Source of the DNA: Nonomuraea solani
Lineage (GTDB): Bacteria > Actinomycetota > Actinomycetes > Streptosporangiales > Streptosporangiaceae
Reading direction: 5' to 3'
Length of the DNA stretch: 64,000 nt
Assembly: GCF_900108335.1 (NCBI RefSeq)
Contig: NZ_FNVT01000004.1
Span: 1-64,000, forward strand
The position numbers and the translations under genes were made by a program. Positions within the stretch are counted from its first letter, which is position 1. Every line of letters begins with the position of its first letter. A model generated the notes under the pieces. It was not told the DNA's origin, did no database searches, and worked only from the letters and a program-made list of their open reading frames with translations. Below are positions 1 through 8,372 of the stretch, in pieces.

Positions 1-551
1 ATCACCTTCAGGTGCGCCGCCCCGCAGGCCGCCTTCACCGCCACGATCTCCTCATGAACCTTCAGGTAGTGGCCGGACAGGAACGCGCCCCGGTCGATCA
101 CCATGTCGATCTCGTCGGCGCCCGCCGCCACCGCCAGCGCGGTGTCGCTCACCTTCACCTCCAGCGAGGAACGCCCGCTCGGGAACGCGGTGGCCACCGA
201 GGCCACCTTCACCCCCGAACCGCGCACCGCCGCGACGGCCGTGGCGACCAGGTCGGGATAGACGCACACGGCCGCCACCCGGGGCGCCTCACCGCCCGGG
301 TGCACGGCCTTGGCGCACATCGCGCGCACCTTGCCGGCCGTGTCGGCCCCTTCGAGTGTGGTCAGGTCGACCATGGAGATGGCCAGGTCAATGGCCCTCG
401 CCTTGGCCGTGGTCTTGATCGAACGGGTGCCCAGCATCGCCGCCCGCTGGTCCGCGCCGACCCGGTCGACCCCGGGCAGGCCGTGCAGAAATGCTCGCAA
501 TGCCGCGTCAGACGAGGCGACGTCCGCGAGCGAAGTAGTCAGAGTTGACAC
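1..551 (-). CDS. deoC: Deoxyribose-phosphate aldolase (3'-truncated by window edge)
   Basis: Cytosolic class I aldolase that cleaves 2-deoxyribose-5-phosphate to glyceraldehyde-3-phosphate and acetaldehyde in deoxynucleoside catabolism. The visible N-terminal ~183 residues carry the DeoC hallmarks: the IDLAISMVDLTTLEG segment, a VCVYPDLV strand, the VKVASVATAFPSG motif and a GADEIDMVIDRGAFLSG block. The window ends in the HLKV strand, before the Schiff-base lysine, so the catalytic residue cannot be checked. The chosen start is GTG at 551; an out-of-frame ATG lies just upstream. No strong Shine-Dalgarno is visible, so the mRNA may be leaderless or nearly so. Assignment to the family is secure. 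Confidence 0.93.
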   Translation of the reverse strand, partial: MSTLTTSLADVASSDAALRAFLHGLPGVDRVGADQRAAMLGTRSIKTTAKARAIDLAISMVDLTTLEGADTAGKVRAMCAKAVHPGGEAPRVAAVCVYPDLVATAVAAVRGSGVKVASVATAFPSGRSSLEVKVSDTALAVAAGADEIDMVIDRGAFLSGHYLKVHEEIVAVKAACGAAHLKV

Positions 552-741
552 CTAGACAGCATCGCCGACCAGGGCCTCTACCTCCAAACCGGACCACCTT
601 AGGGCGATCGAGGCCCAGGTCCTAGGTATGTCGTACGCCGTGGCGCACCAGAGATAAGGCATCCGCCCGATGTGGCGTACCCGGCCTTAGGACGAGTCTT
701 AAGGGTGTCAGGAAGAAGCACGAAACAGCAGGAGAAACACC

Positions 742-888
742 ATGAATCCCGAGATCGAGTACGAGCTCATGAAGAACCAGGCCAGCGAGCTGCGCCGGGC
801 CGCCGCCGAGCACCGGCGGGTACGCGAGGCCGAGAAGCACAACAAGTCCGAGCGCCGCTCGTTCTTCGGCAAGCGTCGTTCCTCATGA
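742..888 (+). CDS. Small highly charged protein, 48 aa
   Basis: Short gene preceded by a clear Shine-Dalgarno (AGGAG at about 730) and followed by a GC-rich hairpin terminator. The 48-residue product is rich in Glu, Arg and Lys, with a predicted helix (residues 3-35) and a basic FFGKRR tail, and has no membrane segment. I do not recognise a domain and infer no function. It stands alone between divergent deoC and the LuxR-type regulator. The RBS and the matching terminator are the main reasons to believe it is expressed. Confidence 0.6.
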   Translation: MNPEIEYELMKNQASELRRAAAEHRRVREAEKHNKSERRSFFGKRRSS

Positions 889-901
889 CCACCCCACGAG
901 C

Positions 902-931
902 GCCCGGCCACAACCTCCCTCGTGGCCGGGC
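902..931 (+). terminator. Intrinsic terminator-like hairpin
   Basis: A perfect 10-bp stem (GCCCGGCCAC / GTGGCCGGGC) with a 10-nt loop starts 13 nt after the stop of the 48-aa gene. It lacks a clear U-tract, as is common in high-GC actinobacteria. Confidence 0.6.
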
Positions 932-965
932 CTCTGCACCCCCATAAAACCGTCGAAAGCAATCG

Positions 966-3839
966 ATGAGGCATGACATGCTGGATGACATGCGGGGACG
1001 TTCTGTCAGTCCTGTCTTCGTCGGGCGGGAAGAGGAGCTCGCGGCCCTGGCCGAGAGCTTCCAGGAGGCCAGGAAGGGTGCGGTGACCGCCGTCCTGGTC
1101 GGGGGCGAGGCGGGGGTCGGCAAGACCAGGCTTCTCCAGCGGTTCGCCGAGCAGTGCGCGGCCGGGGGCGCGCACGTGCTGTTCGGCGGTTGCGTCGAGC
1201 TGTCCACCGAAGGTCTGGCGTACGCGCCCTTCACCGCCGCGCTCCGGCAACTCGTCAGGGAGCAGGGGCCCGCGGCGGTCGCGGCGCTGCTGCCCGAGGG
1301 CGCTGAGCGCGATCTCGCCCGGCTGCTGCCCGAGTTCGGCGAGCCCACCGGCGACGGCGAGACCGACACCGGCCGCGCCCGCCTCTTCGAGCAGTTCCTC
1401 ACGTTGCTCGAACGCCTCGCGGAGCAACGTCCCACGATCCTCGTCATCGAGGACATCCACTGGGCCGACAGGTCCAGCCGCGACCTCATCGCCTTCCTCA
1501 GCCGCAACCTGGGCGCCCCGCAGGTGCTCATCGTCATGACATACCGCTCCGACGACCTGCACCGCCAGCATCCGCTGCGCCCGGTGCTGGCCGAGCTGGG
1601 CCGCGTCCACGGCGTGCTCCGGCTCGACCTGCCGCGCCTGTCGCGTGACGAGGTCGCCCAGCAGATGACCGCGATCCTCGGCAAGACGCCCGAATACACC
1701 AAGATCGAGAAGGTCTACGAGCGCAGCGAGGGCATTCCGCTGTTCGTCGAGGCCATGCTGGAGAGCGGCGAGGAGTGCACGTTCCCCGACTCCATGCAGG
1801 ACCTCATCCTCGGCTCCGTCGAACGGCTGCCCGATGAGACCCAGCGGGTGCTGCGCGTCGCCGCCGCGGGCGGCCTGCGGGTCGGCCACGCGCTGCTGGC
1901 GGCCGTGAGCGGCCTGTCCGACATCGAGCTGGAGACGGCGCTGCGCCCCGCCATCGCGGGCAACGTGCTGCAGATCGCCGACAACCGCGCCTACGTCTTC
2001 CGCCACTCCCTCATCCGCGAGGCCGTGCACGACGAGCTGCTGCCGGGTGAGCACCAGCGCCTGCACGCCAGGTTCGCCCAGGAGATCTCCAAGGACCGCC
2101 GCCTCGTCCCGCCGGGCCGCGCCGCCGTCGAGCTGGCACACCACTGGTACGGCGCCCGCAACGACCACTGGGCTCTCATCTCCGCCTGGGAGGCCGCGCA
2201 GAAGTCGTTCAAGGCGTTCGCCTACACCGAGGCCGTCCCGCTGCTCGAACGCGTGCTCATGCTCTGGGACCGGGTGCCCGACGCGGCCGAGCTCATCGGC
2301 GCCGACCACACCGCCGTGCTGGAACGGGCCTCCGAGGCCGCCAACGCCGGCGGCGACGTGGAGAAGGGCATCAAGTTCGTCAAGGCCGCCCTGTCACAGC
2401 TCGACGAGATCGAGGAGCCGGCGCGGGTCGCGGAGCTCATCGTGCGGCGGACGGCGTTCAAGAACGCCAAGAACCAGGCCGGCATCATCGACGACCTCCG
2501 GCACGCGCTGCGGCTCGTCCCCGAGCCCAGCACGAGCCGCACCGAGGTCGTCACGACGCTGAGCCGCCACCTGATGCTGCGCGGGCACATCGAGGAGGCC
2601 GGCGAGCTCATCGAGGAGGGCCTGCTCCTGTCCAGGCGGTTCGGCGACCGCTGCCTCGAAGCCGACCTGCTGATGAACCTGGCGCTCGGCCACTCGCTCA
2701 ACGGCGACATGGACACCACGATCCGGATCAACGAGCAGGCGCTGGAGATCGGCAGGGAGGAGCAGTCCGGCCGGCTGATCACCCGGGCGATCGGCAACAC
2801 CATCGACGCCCTGATCGACATGGGCCGCGAGGACGACGCCCTGCGCATGTCGGAGGCCGGCTGGCGGACCGCCAAGAAATACGGCCGCATCCGTGGCAGC
2901 GGCCTGTTCATCATGAACAACTGGGCCGAGTCGCTGGAGACGCTCGGCCGCTGGGACGAGGCCATCGAGAGCGTCGAGACCGCGCTCAACCTCGGCCCCG
3001 GCCTGCGCAACCGTTACGCCCTGCTGCGCGTGCGCGCCGACATCGCCATGGCCAGAGGCGAGCTGCAGCTCGTGGAGGCCATCCTGTCGGAGCTCGGCGT
3101 GCTGAAGGACCGGCCGGAGGAGTTCGTCCAGGACATCACCAACAACGCCCGCCTGCACATGAGCTGGCACATGACCAAGGGCGAGCCCGAGCACGCGCTG
3201 GCCGTGGCCGAGCGGGTGCTCGCGTGGCCCAAGCAGTCGAGCAAGCCCATGCTCGGCTGGCGGCTGCTCGCCATGATGCGCACGGTCTGCGACGCCGCCG
3301 AGACCACGGCCCCCGACCGCACCGCGGCGCTGCGGGCGCAGGCCGCCGAGCTGGCGGCCGGGCTGTCGGTCATCGGGCCGGTCGCGGAGGCCTACCGGCT
3401 GACGTACTCCGGAGACTTCGACGCCGCGGCGGCGGCCTGGGAACGACTCCACCGCCCGCACAACCAGGCCAAGTCCCTGCTGCGCGCGGCCACGGCGGCC
3501 GCGCGGAGCGGCGACAGGGAGGGTGCGGCCACGCGCCTGAAGACGGCGCTGCCGCTGGCGCGGGCGTTGCGCGCGACCCCGCTGGTGGCGGAGATCGAGG
3601 CGCTGTCGCGCCGGGTGGGCGGGCTGCAGGAGGAGCCGTCGGAGCTGCTGACGCCGCGCGAGCTGGAGGTGCTGCGCCTGGTGACCCAGGGCCGGACCAA
3701 CCGGGACATCGCGGCCGAGCTGTTCATCTCGGCCAAGACGGTGAGCGTGCACGTCTCCAACATCCTGGCCAAGCTCGGCGTCACCACCCGGGGCGAGGCA
3801 GCCGCGGCCGCCCACCGGTTGTCACTGCTGTCGTCCTAG
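966..3839 (+). CDS. LuxR-family transcriptional regulator with AAA/STAND ATPase (LAL type)
   Basis: Large 957-residue regulator with an N-terminal P-loop NTPase (Walker A GGEAGVGKT, residues 46-54; Walker B-like ILVIEDIHWAD near 158-168), a long TPR-like helical middle and a C-terminal LuxR helix-turn-helix (LTPRELEVLRLVTQG through VSVHVSNILAKLG, roughly residues 895-945). This is the full architecture of LAL/MalT-like activators, which use ATP and an inducer to activate transcription. Three in-frame ATGs (966, 978, 990) compete for the start; the longest is given. Its target is not evident because the neighbours are unrelated. The 4-nt overlap with the convergent transporter gene at 3836-3839 is unremarkable. 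Confidence 0.9.
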   Translation: MRHDMLDDMRGRSVSPVFVGREEELAALAESFQEARKGAVTAVLVGGEAGVGKTRLLQRFAEQCAAGGAHVLFGGCVELSTEGLAYAPFTAALRQLVREQGPAAVAALLPEGAERDLARLLPEFGEPTGDGETDTGRARLFEQFLTLLERLAEQRPTILVIEDIHWADRSSRDLIAFLSRNLGAPQVLIVMTYRSDDLHRQHPLRPVLAELGRVHGVLRLDLPRLSRDEVAQQMTAILGKTPEYTKIEKVYERSEGIPLFVEAMLESGEECTFPDSMQDLILGSVERLPDETQRVLRVAAAGGLRVGHALLAAVSGLSDIELETALRPAIAGNVLQIADNRAYVFRHSLIREAVHDELLPGEHQRLHARFAQEISKDRRLVPPGRAAVELAHHWYGARNDHWALISAWEAAQKSFKAFAYTEAVPLLERVLMLWDRVPDAAELIGADHTAVLERASEAANAGGDVEKGIKFVKAALSQLDEIEEPARVAELIVRRTAFKNAKNQAGIIDDLRHALRLVPEPSTSRTEVVTTLSRHLMLRGHIEEAGELIEEGLLLSRRFGDRCLEADLLMNLALGHSLNGDMDTTIRINEQALEIGREEQSGRLITRAIGNTIDALIDMGREDDALRMSEAGWRTAKKYGRIRGSGLFIMNNWAESLETLGRWDEAIESVETALNLGPGLRNRYALLRVRADIAMARGELQLVEAILSELGVLKDRPEEFVQDITNNARLHMSWHMTKGEPEHALAVAERVLAWPKQSSKPMLGWRLLAMMRTVCDAAETTAPDRTAALRAQAAELAAGLSVIGPVAEAYRLTYSGDFDAAAAAWERLHRPHNQAKSLLRAATAAARSGDREGAATRLKTALPLARALRATPLVAEIEALSRRVGGLQEEPSELLTPRELEVLRLVTQGRTNRDIAAELFISAKTVSVHVSNILAKLGVTTRGEAAAAAHRLSLLSS

Positions 3840-4402
3840 ACAAGAGCCTCGGCGAGCAGTACGACGCCGAAGATCGCGAACGCGGCGGCGGCGCCGTACC
3901 GGATGACCTTCTCCGGCAGGTGCTTGCCGAGCAGTCGTCCCACCACGATGGCCAGGGCGTCCGCCGCGACCATGCCGACCGTCGAGCCGATCCAGGTGCC
4001 CATCCAGTCGTGCTTCGTCGCCAGCGTGATCGTGGCCAGCATGGTCTTGTCGCCCAGTTCGCTCAGGAAGAACGCCACGGTCACCGCGATCAGGGCGCTC
4101 CTGGTGACGCGCTGGGCCTTCCGCGACTCTTCCTCGGTCAGTTCGTCGCCGCGCAGCGTCCAGGCGGCGAATCCGAGGAAGGCCAGACCGGCCACCACCG
4201 AGATGGCCGTCGTCGGCAGCGCGTCTCCGATCAGCCCGCCGGCGGCGACACTCACCAGGTGCACAACCGTCGTGGCGATGGTGATGCCCAGAATCACGGT
4301 CCAGGCTTTGAAACGGGTCGCGAACGTCATCGCCATGAGCTGGCTCTTGTCACCGAGCTCGGCCACGAAGATGACACCGAGACTGATCCAGAACGCTTCC
4401 AA
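3836..4402 (-). CDS. Gdt1/TMEM165 family (UPF0016) membrane cation transporter
   Basis: Six-helix membrane protein built from two homologous halves, each carrying the family signature E-x-G-D-K-S/T: AELGDKSQ in the first half and SELGDKTM in the second. Members export Mn2+ or Ca2+ in exchange for protons. I place the start at TTG 4402, giving a 188-residue protein opening with MEAFWISLGV, because AGAGGA lies just upstream. The longer ATG at 4459 sits directly after a strong hairpin with no ribosome binding site. A yybP-ykoY-like Mn2+ riboswitch lies upstream and supports a role in manganese homeostasis. Start choice is moderately sure; family is sure. Confidence 0.87.
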   Translation of the reverse strand: MEAFWISLGVIFVAELGDKSQLMAMTFATRFKAWTVILGITIATTVVHLVSVAAGGLIGDALPTTAISVVAGLAFLGFAAWTLRGDELTEEESRKAQRVTRSALIAVTVAFFLSELGDKTMLATITLATKHDWMGTWIGSTVGMVAADALAIVVGRLLGKHLPEKVIRYGAAAAFAIFGVVLLAEALV

Positions 4403-4461
4403 CGGTCCTCTTCCGCGCGACCGGGCCGGAAGCGGAACCCTGAGGAGATTTTCGGGCATGA

Positions 4462-4589
4462 CTTCGGCCCGGCAGCGTCTTTCTCATAGGGCTGCCAGGC
4501 CGAAGGTCTCGTCCGCCCGTTAAGGCCCGTGTGACCGGGCGCGGTGAGGCGCCAGTATGTCGATCACGCGATTGGGACTACTCCCCTTC
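4462..4589 (-). promoter_or_regulatory. yybP-ykoY-type (Mn2+) riboswitch with expression-platform hairpin
   Basis: Read on the minus strand, the leader begins with AAGGGGAGTAG (4588-4578), continues with CGACATACTGG and ends with ACGAGACCTTCGG (about 4512-4500). These are the two conserved loop regions of the yybP-ykoY manganese riboswitch. The 3' side of the aptamer overlaps a 15-bp hairpin (4505-4491 paired with 4476-4462, one G-U pair), so aptamer and hairpin look mutually exclusive. The gene served, a Gdt1 transporter, is a known target class. Ligand response is inferred, not shown. Confidence 0.8.
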
Positions 4590-4627
4590 GGTATTCACTT
4601 CCCACCATAACAGCCCCATCGGGGCGC

Positions 4628-5665
4628 CTATTCCCCCAGGTCACAGCCGACCAGCACCGGCTCGTTGACCAGCGTGACCCCGAACTTCTCGCGTACGCCG
4701 TCACGCACCTCCCTGGCCAGGGCCAGCAGGTCGTCGGTGGTGGCGGCGCCGGTGGGGTTGGTGAGGGCGAGCGTGTGCTTCGTCGAGATGCGTACGGGAC
4801 CGCGCTGGTAGCCCTTCGGATAGCCGGCCTGCTCGATCAGCCAGGCGGCGGGCACCTTGACCAGCCCGCCGGGCATGTCCCAGTGCGGATGCCCGGGAGC
4901 CCGCCCGGCCAATTCCTCGGCCTCCTCGGGCGACAGGACAGGGTTGGTGAAGAACGAGCCCGCGCTGCGGGTGTCGGGGTCGCCGGGGTCGAGCACCATG
5001 CCCTTGCCGCGCCGCAGCCCCAGGACGGCCTCCCGGGCGGCGGCCAGCGGCACCCGGCCGCCGGCCTCGGTGCCGAGCCTCTTGGCCAGCTCGGCGTAGC
5101 CCACCGGGCCGGACATCTCCGAAATATCCAGCGCGTACGTCACCGCGAGCACCACATAACGCGCCAGGTCGCGCTTGAACACGCTGTCGCGGTAGGAGAA
5201 CCCGCACTGCCGCGCCTCCAGGTCCACCACCTGCCTGGTCAGCCGGTCGTAGGCCCGGACGCACCGGATGGTCTGGGCCACCTCCTGCCCGTACGCGCCC
5301 ACGTTCTGGATCGGCGTCGAACCCACCAGCCCGGGAACGCCGGACATGCACTCGATGCCCGACCAGCCCTCCGTCACGGCGCGGACCACCAGCCGGTCCC
5401 AGTCTTCGCCCGCCTCGACCGTGACGATGACCTGCTCACCGTCGCGTGACACGGTCACGCCCTCGGTCGCGACCTTGACCACCAGCCCGTCGAAGCCCGC
5501 GTCGGCCACCACGAGGTTGCTGCCGCCGCCGAGCACCAGCGTGGGCAGGCCGTTCGCGTCGGCTTCCGCGATCAGGGACACGAGCTGCTCCGCCGAGGTG
5601 GCCTCGGCGAAGTCACGGGCGGGGCCGCCCAGACGCAGCGTGGTGTAGGGCGCGAGCATCTCCAT
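4628..5665 (-). CDS. murB: UDP-N-acetylenolpyruvoylglucosamine reductase MurB
   Basis: Cytosolic flavoenzyme that uses NADPH to reduce UDP-GlcNAc-enolpyruvate to UDP-MurNAc, the second committed step of peptidoglycan precursor synthesis. The FAD-binding fold is visible from the N-terminal TTLRLGGPA and VLGGGSNLV motifs, followed by GIECMSGVPGLVGSTPIQNVGAYGQE. The proton-donor serine lies in SAGSFFTNPV, and NEPVLVG lies near the C-terminus. Its 345 residues match the family. The ATG at 5665 has TAGGTG upstream; an in-frame GTG at 5671 is an alternative. The gene stands alone and is not in a division cluster. Confidence 0.95.
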   Translation of the reverse strand: MEMLAPYTTLRLGGPARDFAEATSAEQLVSLIAEADANGLPTLVLGGGSNLVVADAGFDGLVVKVATEGVTVSRDGEQVIVTVEAGEDWDRLVVRAVTEGWSGIECMSGVPGLVGSTPIQNVGAYGQEVAQTIRCVRAYDRLTRQVVDLEARQCGFSYRDSVFKRDLARYVVLAVTYALDISEMSGPVGYAELAKRLGTEAGGRVPLAAAREAVLGLRRGKGMVLDPGDPDTRSAGSFFTNPVLSPEEAEELAGRAPGHPHWDMPGGLVKVPAAWLIEQAGYPKGYQRGPVRISTKHTLALTNPTGAATTDDLLALAREVRDGVREKFGVTLVNEPVLVGCDLGE

Positions 5666-5707
5666 GAGCACCTAGCTTATGAGGCCCGCCGTCCTGCCGA
5701 GGCACCC

Positions 5708-6682
5708 TCACCCGGGGCGGGGCTCCAGGCGCTCGTGTGAGCTCACCGGCGTCACCGGCAGCGTCTCGGCGGGCACGAACAGCTCCCCCCGCAGCGCGAG
5801 CGAGAGGGCCCGGTCGGCGTTCGTGCCGTGTTCTGCGTCCTCGGGCAGGGCGGTGAGGGCCTGCGCCCTGCGTACCGCCATGAGCCCGCTGCCCAGCGCC
5901 CGCACCTTGCCGGGCCCCGCCTCCCGCCACGCGCCGTCGGCCTCCTCCAGGCCCTTCCAGCCGGCCGCCACCGCGCCCTCCACGACGGCCGCGATCAGCG
6001 GGGTCAGCGCGTCGCCGCGCAGCATGACGTCCGTCGCCATCAGCACCTGGACCTCGGACTCGTCCAGTTGCAGGAGCTTCATCCTGCTCTCGCCCCAGGT
6101 CGACGTCCCGCCTCGCCACAGCGGCGGTTCGGCGACGTGCCAGGCGGTGATCCGCTCCGGATAGCGGTCGGCCAGCTCACGCAGCACGTCACCGGCGCCG
6201 TCCACGTTGCCCAGGTCGAGGGCCAGCACGTGGACGTCGGTGTGGTCGAGCACCGACTGCACGCTCTTCCGTACGTCCTCGGGCCGGCCGTCCACCAGCA
6301 CGCTCACGGTCGCGGTGACGTCCTTGATCTCGACGCGCTGCCGCTCGGTGTTGACGCCCAGCTCGTCGAGACGGTTCGTGGCCAGCGTGCCGTCCCAGAC
6401 GCGCTGAGCGTGCAGCATGTCGTCGTCCGGGGCGCCGTGCTGGCCGGGGTCACCGGAGAAGCCCAGCTCGGCGGCCGGGTTCTGGCGGGCGTGGGTGCCC
6501 TTCGTACCGGACGTGCCGACCCCGGTCGCCGCGCCACCCGTGGTGTCGCGGCCGGAGCCGGTGCTGCCCGCCACCTGTTCCAGCCGCGCGGCCCGCAGGT
6601 GTCCCGGGGGCTTGGTGTCGGTCACGGCGGAAACAGGGATCGATCGGACCGTGGGCCATACCTGTCGCGCAGCATCACTCAT
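5708..6682 (-). CDS. Glycosyltransferase-like protein of unknown function
   Basis: A 324-residue soluble protein. The first ~110 residues are low in recognisable structure (a Gly/Thr-rich stretch near 50-75). From about residue 130 it resembles a GT-A fold: the strand TVSVLVDGRPEDVRKSVQSV, the LDLGNVDGAGDVLRELADRYP segment and a later VQVLMATDVMLRGDALTPLI strand. A canonical DxD motif is not obvious, so it may be an inactive or divergent family-2 member. An in-frame GTG at 6736 would add 18 residues. Neither start has a convincing ribosome binding site. Confidence 0.6.
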   Translation of the reverse strand: MSDAARQVWPTVRSIPVSAVTDTKPPGHLRAARLEQVAGSTGSGRDTTGGAATGVGTSGTKGTHARQNPAAELGFSGDPGQHGAPDDDMLHAQRVWDGTLATNRLDELGVNTERQRVEIKDVTATVSVLVDGRPEDVRKSVQSVLDHTDVHVLALDLGNVDGAGDVLRELADRYPERITAWHVAEPPLWRGGTSTWGESRMKLLQLDESEVQVLMATDVMLRGDALTPLIAAVVEGAVAAGWKGLEEADGAWREAGPGKVRALGSGLMAVRRAQALTALPEDAEHGTNADRALSLALRGELFVPAETLPVTPVSSHERLEPRPG

Positions 6683-6841
6683 AGGGAAAAGCGCTACCCG
6701 GAAGCCGCCCGCCCTATCATCCGGGGCCGCCTTCACCGCCCGTCACCACGACTTCCCTTCTCTCTCCACTCCGGCGGGCGCCTTCTCGAAGGAGAGAGAC
6801 CGGTTCGCGTGTGGTGAGAACGAGGGCCAGGGCGACCAGGC

Positions 6842-7270
6842 TCAGGCGAGCTGCACCACGGCCCGGGCCTTCGACAGCACCCGCGCGTCGCCCGACTTGG
6901 CGGTGAGCTGGACGACCACCCGCTTGTCCGCCAGCTTCTCCTCCACGACACCACTGACCGACACCGTGGCGCCCTCGTCGTCGTCGGGGACGACCACCAT
7001 CGAGGAGAACCGCACACCGAAGTCGACCACCGCCCCGGGATCTCCCGCCCAGTCGGTGACGAACCGCCCGGCCTGCGCCATCGTGTACATCCCGTGCGCG
7101 ATCACGTCCGGCAGCCCGACCATCTTGGCGAAGCGCTCGTTCCAGTGGATCTGGTTGAAGTCGCCGGAGGCGCCGGCGTACATGACCAGATTGAGCCTGC
7201 GCACGTTGTAGTCCACGGCCGGGATCTGCTGCCCGACCTCGATGTCGTCGTACTTCACCGTGTCGGTCAT
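6842..7270 (-). CDS. hadB: MaoC/HadB-type (3R)-hydroxyacyl-ACP dehydratase subunit
   Basis: A 142-residue hot-dog-fold protein with the hydratase-2 signature: ASGDFNQIHWNERFAKMVGLPDVIAHGMYTMA, in which Asp and His form the catalytic pair. In mycobacteria HadA and HadB form a heterodimer that dehydrates 3-hydroxyacyl-ACP in FAS-II; the same role is inferred here. It follows the hadA-like gene with no gap (hadA stops at 7272), so the two are one operon and probably one complex. Length is normal. Confidence 0.9.
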   Translation of the reverse strand: MTDTVKYDDIEVGQQIPAVDYNVRRLNLVMYAGASGDFNQIHWNERFAKMVGLPDVIAHGMYTMAQAGRFVTDWAGDPGAVVDFGVRFSSMVVVPDDDEGATVSVSGVVEEKLADKRVVVQLTAKSGDARVLSKARAVVQLA

Positions 7271-7271
7271 C

Positions 7272-7721
7272 TCAGCCGGCCCCTCCGCGCTCGATGATCG
7301 TGTTGTAGGTCACGCAGACCGGCTCGCCCCCGACGGTCGTCACTTCGCTCCTGATCGTCAGCAGCTCGTTGCGCCCGGCGCTGCGGATGTCGGTGATCGT
7401 GGCGGTGGTGACCAGCTCGTCGCCGGCGTGGACGGGACGGATGTACTCGAAGCGCTGCTCGCCGTGGACCACCATGGCGAGGTTGAGCCCCAGGTCGGGG
7501 TCGACCAGCGCCTCGCCGCCGCTCTGCAGGCCGAACACGATGGGGAACGTGGGCGGCGCGAGCACGTCGGGATATCCGGCTGCCTGGGCGGCCTGTTTGT
7601 CCCGGTAGAGGGGGTTGTTGTCACCGATCGCGGCCGCGAACTCCCTGATCTTCACGCGGCTGACCTCGTAAGGGGCGCTGGGCGGGTAGGTTCTGCCCAG
7701 AAAGTCGCGATTCAAGGCCAT
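7272..7721 (-). CDS. hadA: HadA-like FAS1-type dehydratase domain protein
   Basis: A 149-residue MaoC N-terminal-type (FAS1 dehydratase) hot-dog protein: it starts MALNRDFLGRTYPP, has FAAAIGDNNPLYRD and PPTFPIVFGLQSGG, and ends in TYNTIIERGGAG. This subunit lacks the Asp/His pair of HadB and normally supplies the substrate-binding half of the heterodimer. The ATG at 7721 has GAGGAG seven bases upstream. It is first in a two-gene operon with hadB, downstream of rpmG on the same strand, which is the arrangement seen in actinobacteria where rpmG, hadA and hadB lie together. Confidence 0.9.
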   Translation of the reverse strand: MALNRDFLGRTYPPSAPYEVSRVKIREFAAAIGDNNPLYRDKQAAQAAGYPDVLAPPTFPIVFGLQSGGEALVDPDLGLNLAMVVHGEQRFEYIRPVHAGDELVTTATITDIRSAGRNELLTIRSEVTTVGGEPVCVTYNTIIERGGAG

Positions 7722-7858
7722 CGATGCTCCTCGCAAGTCCGTCCGAGCGCTGCTGAGCCCGACGGTAACAGAACAAGGTTCGGCTGTCCCGAGTGATGGC
7801 GTTTCCTTTGCGAGGACAGCCTTACCAGGCCATCCCGTATGCCCCCGTAGACGCGACA

Positions 7859-7887
7859 AACCGGCGCCCTGTCAGAGGACGCCGGTT
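7859..7887 (-). terminator. Hairpin terminator after rpmG
   Basis: An 8-bp perfect stem (AACCGGCG / CGCCGGTT, 13-nt loop) sits 32 nt past the rpmG stop and is followed on the minus strand by TGTC. It probably separates rpmG from the hadA-hadB operon. Confidence 0.55.
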
Positions 7888-7919
7888 GTGCGTTATGAAC
7901 GTTGGGGCCTGCCCGGAGA

Positions 7920-8084
7920 CTAGCGAGTCTCGCGGTGCGCGCGGTGGCAGCGGCAGTTGGGGCAGTATTTCTTCAGCTCAAGCCGATCCGGGTCGTTGCG
8001 CCGGTTCTTCCGCGTGATGTAGTTGCGGTGCTTGCACTCCTGGCAGGCCAGCGTGATCTTAGGCCTAACGTCGGTGGCAGCCAC
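7920..8084 (-). CDS. rpmG: 50S ribosomal protein L33
   Basis: A 54-residue L33 of the large ribosomal subunit, starting with GTG at 8084. It contains the family core [19 protein letters not shown] and ends in a [14 protein letters not shown] tail. Both CxxC pairs (CQEC at 14-17, CPNC at 41-44) are present, so this is a zinc-binding C+ form. Actinobacteria often encode both C+ and zinc-free C- paralogues, the latter under zinc-responsive control; no such operator is visible here. It lies between tRNA-Met and hadA on the same strand. Confidence 0.95.
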   Translation of the reverse strand: MAATDVRPKITLACQECKHRNYITRKNRRNDPDRLELKKYCPNCRCHRAHRETR

Positions 8085-8155
8085 TTGGGAGTGCCTTTCT
8101 ACGTTCGGGACATGGACACGCCCGTACCCAGGCCGATCGACCTGGGACTGGGCAG

Positions 8156-8229
8156 TAGCGGAGGCCGGACTTGAACCGGCGACACAACGATTATGAGCCG
8201 TTTGCTCTGCCTGACTGAGCTACTCCGCC
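8156..8229 (-). tRNA. tRNA-Met (CAT), elongator
   Basis: A 74-nt cloverleaf with acceptor pairing GGCGGAG/CTCCGCT, anticodon CAT in loop CTCATAA, T-arm GCCGG-TTCAAGT-CCGGC and discriminator A. The paired first base distinguishes it from the initiator tRNA. CCA is not encoded. It lies 71 nt upstream of rpmG on the same strand, and a CCCAGG/CCTGGG hairpin between them may separate the transcripts. Confidence 0.93.
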
Positions 8230-8372
8230 TTTGGGCCATTAAAGACCCCGGCCCCGTAGAGGATACCCGACGCGGTGAGCACATTAGTAACTCACCCGAT
8301 CGGGGTGGGGTGCTCCCCAGTATGCCTCAGGTACCCCCGACAACCGAAATCAATTGAACGAGGTGGTCGCGC

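Noticed and set aside
708..2309. 533-codon minus-strand ORF opposite the LuxR-type regulator
   Set aside because: Antisense shadow of a high-GC gene: composition is Arg/Gly/Gln-rich without domains, while the plus frame carries Walker A and B motifs.
2394..3815. 473-codon minus-strand ORF
   Set aside because: Shadow of the same regulator gene; repetitive Arg/Gln/Gly content and no start with RBS.
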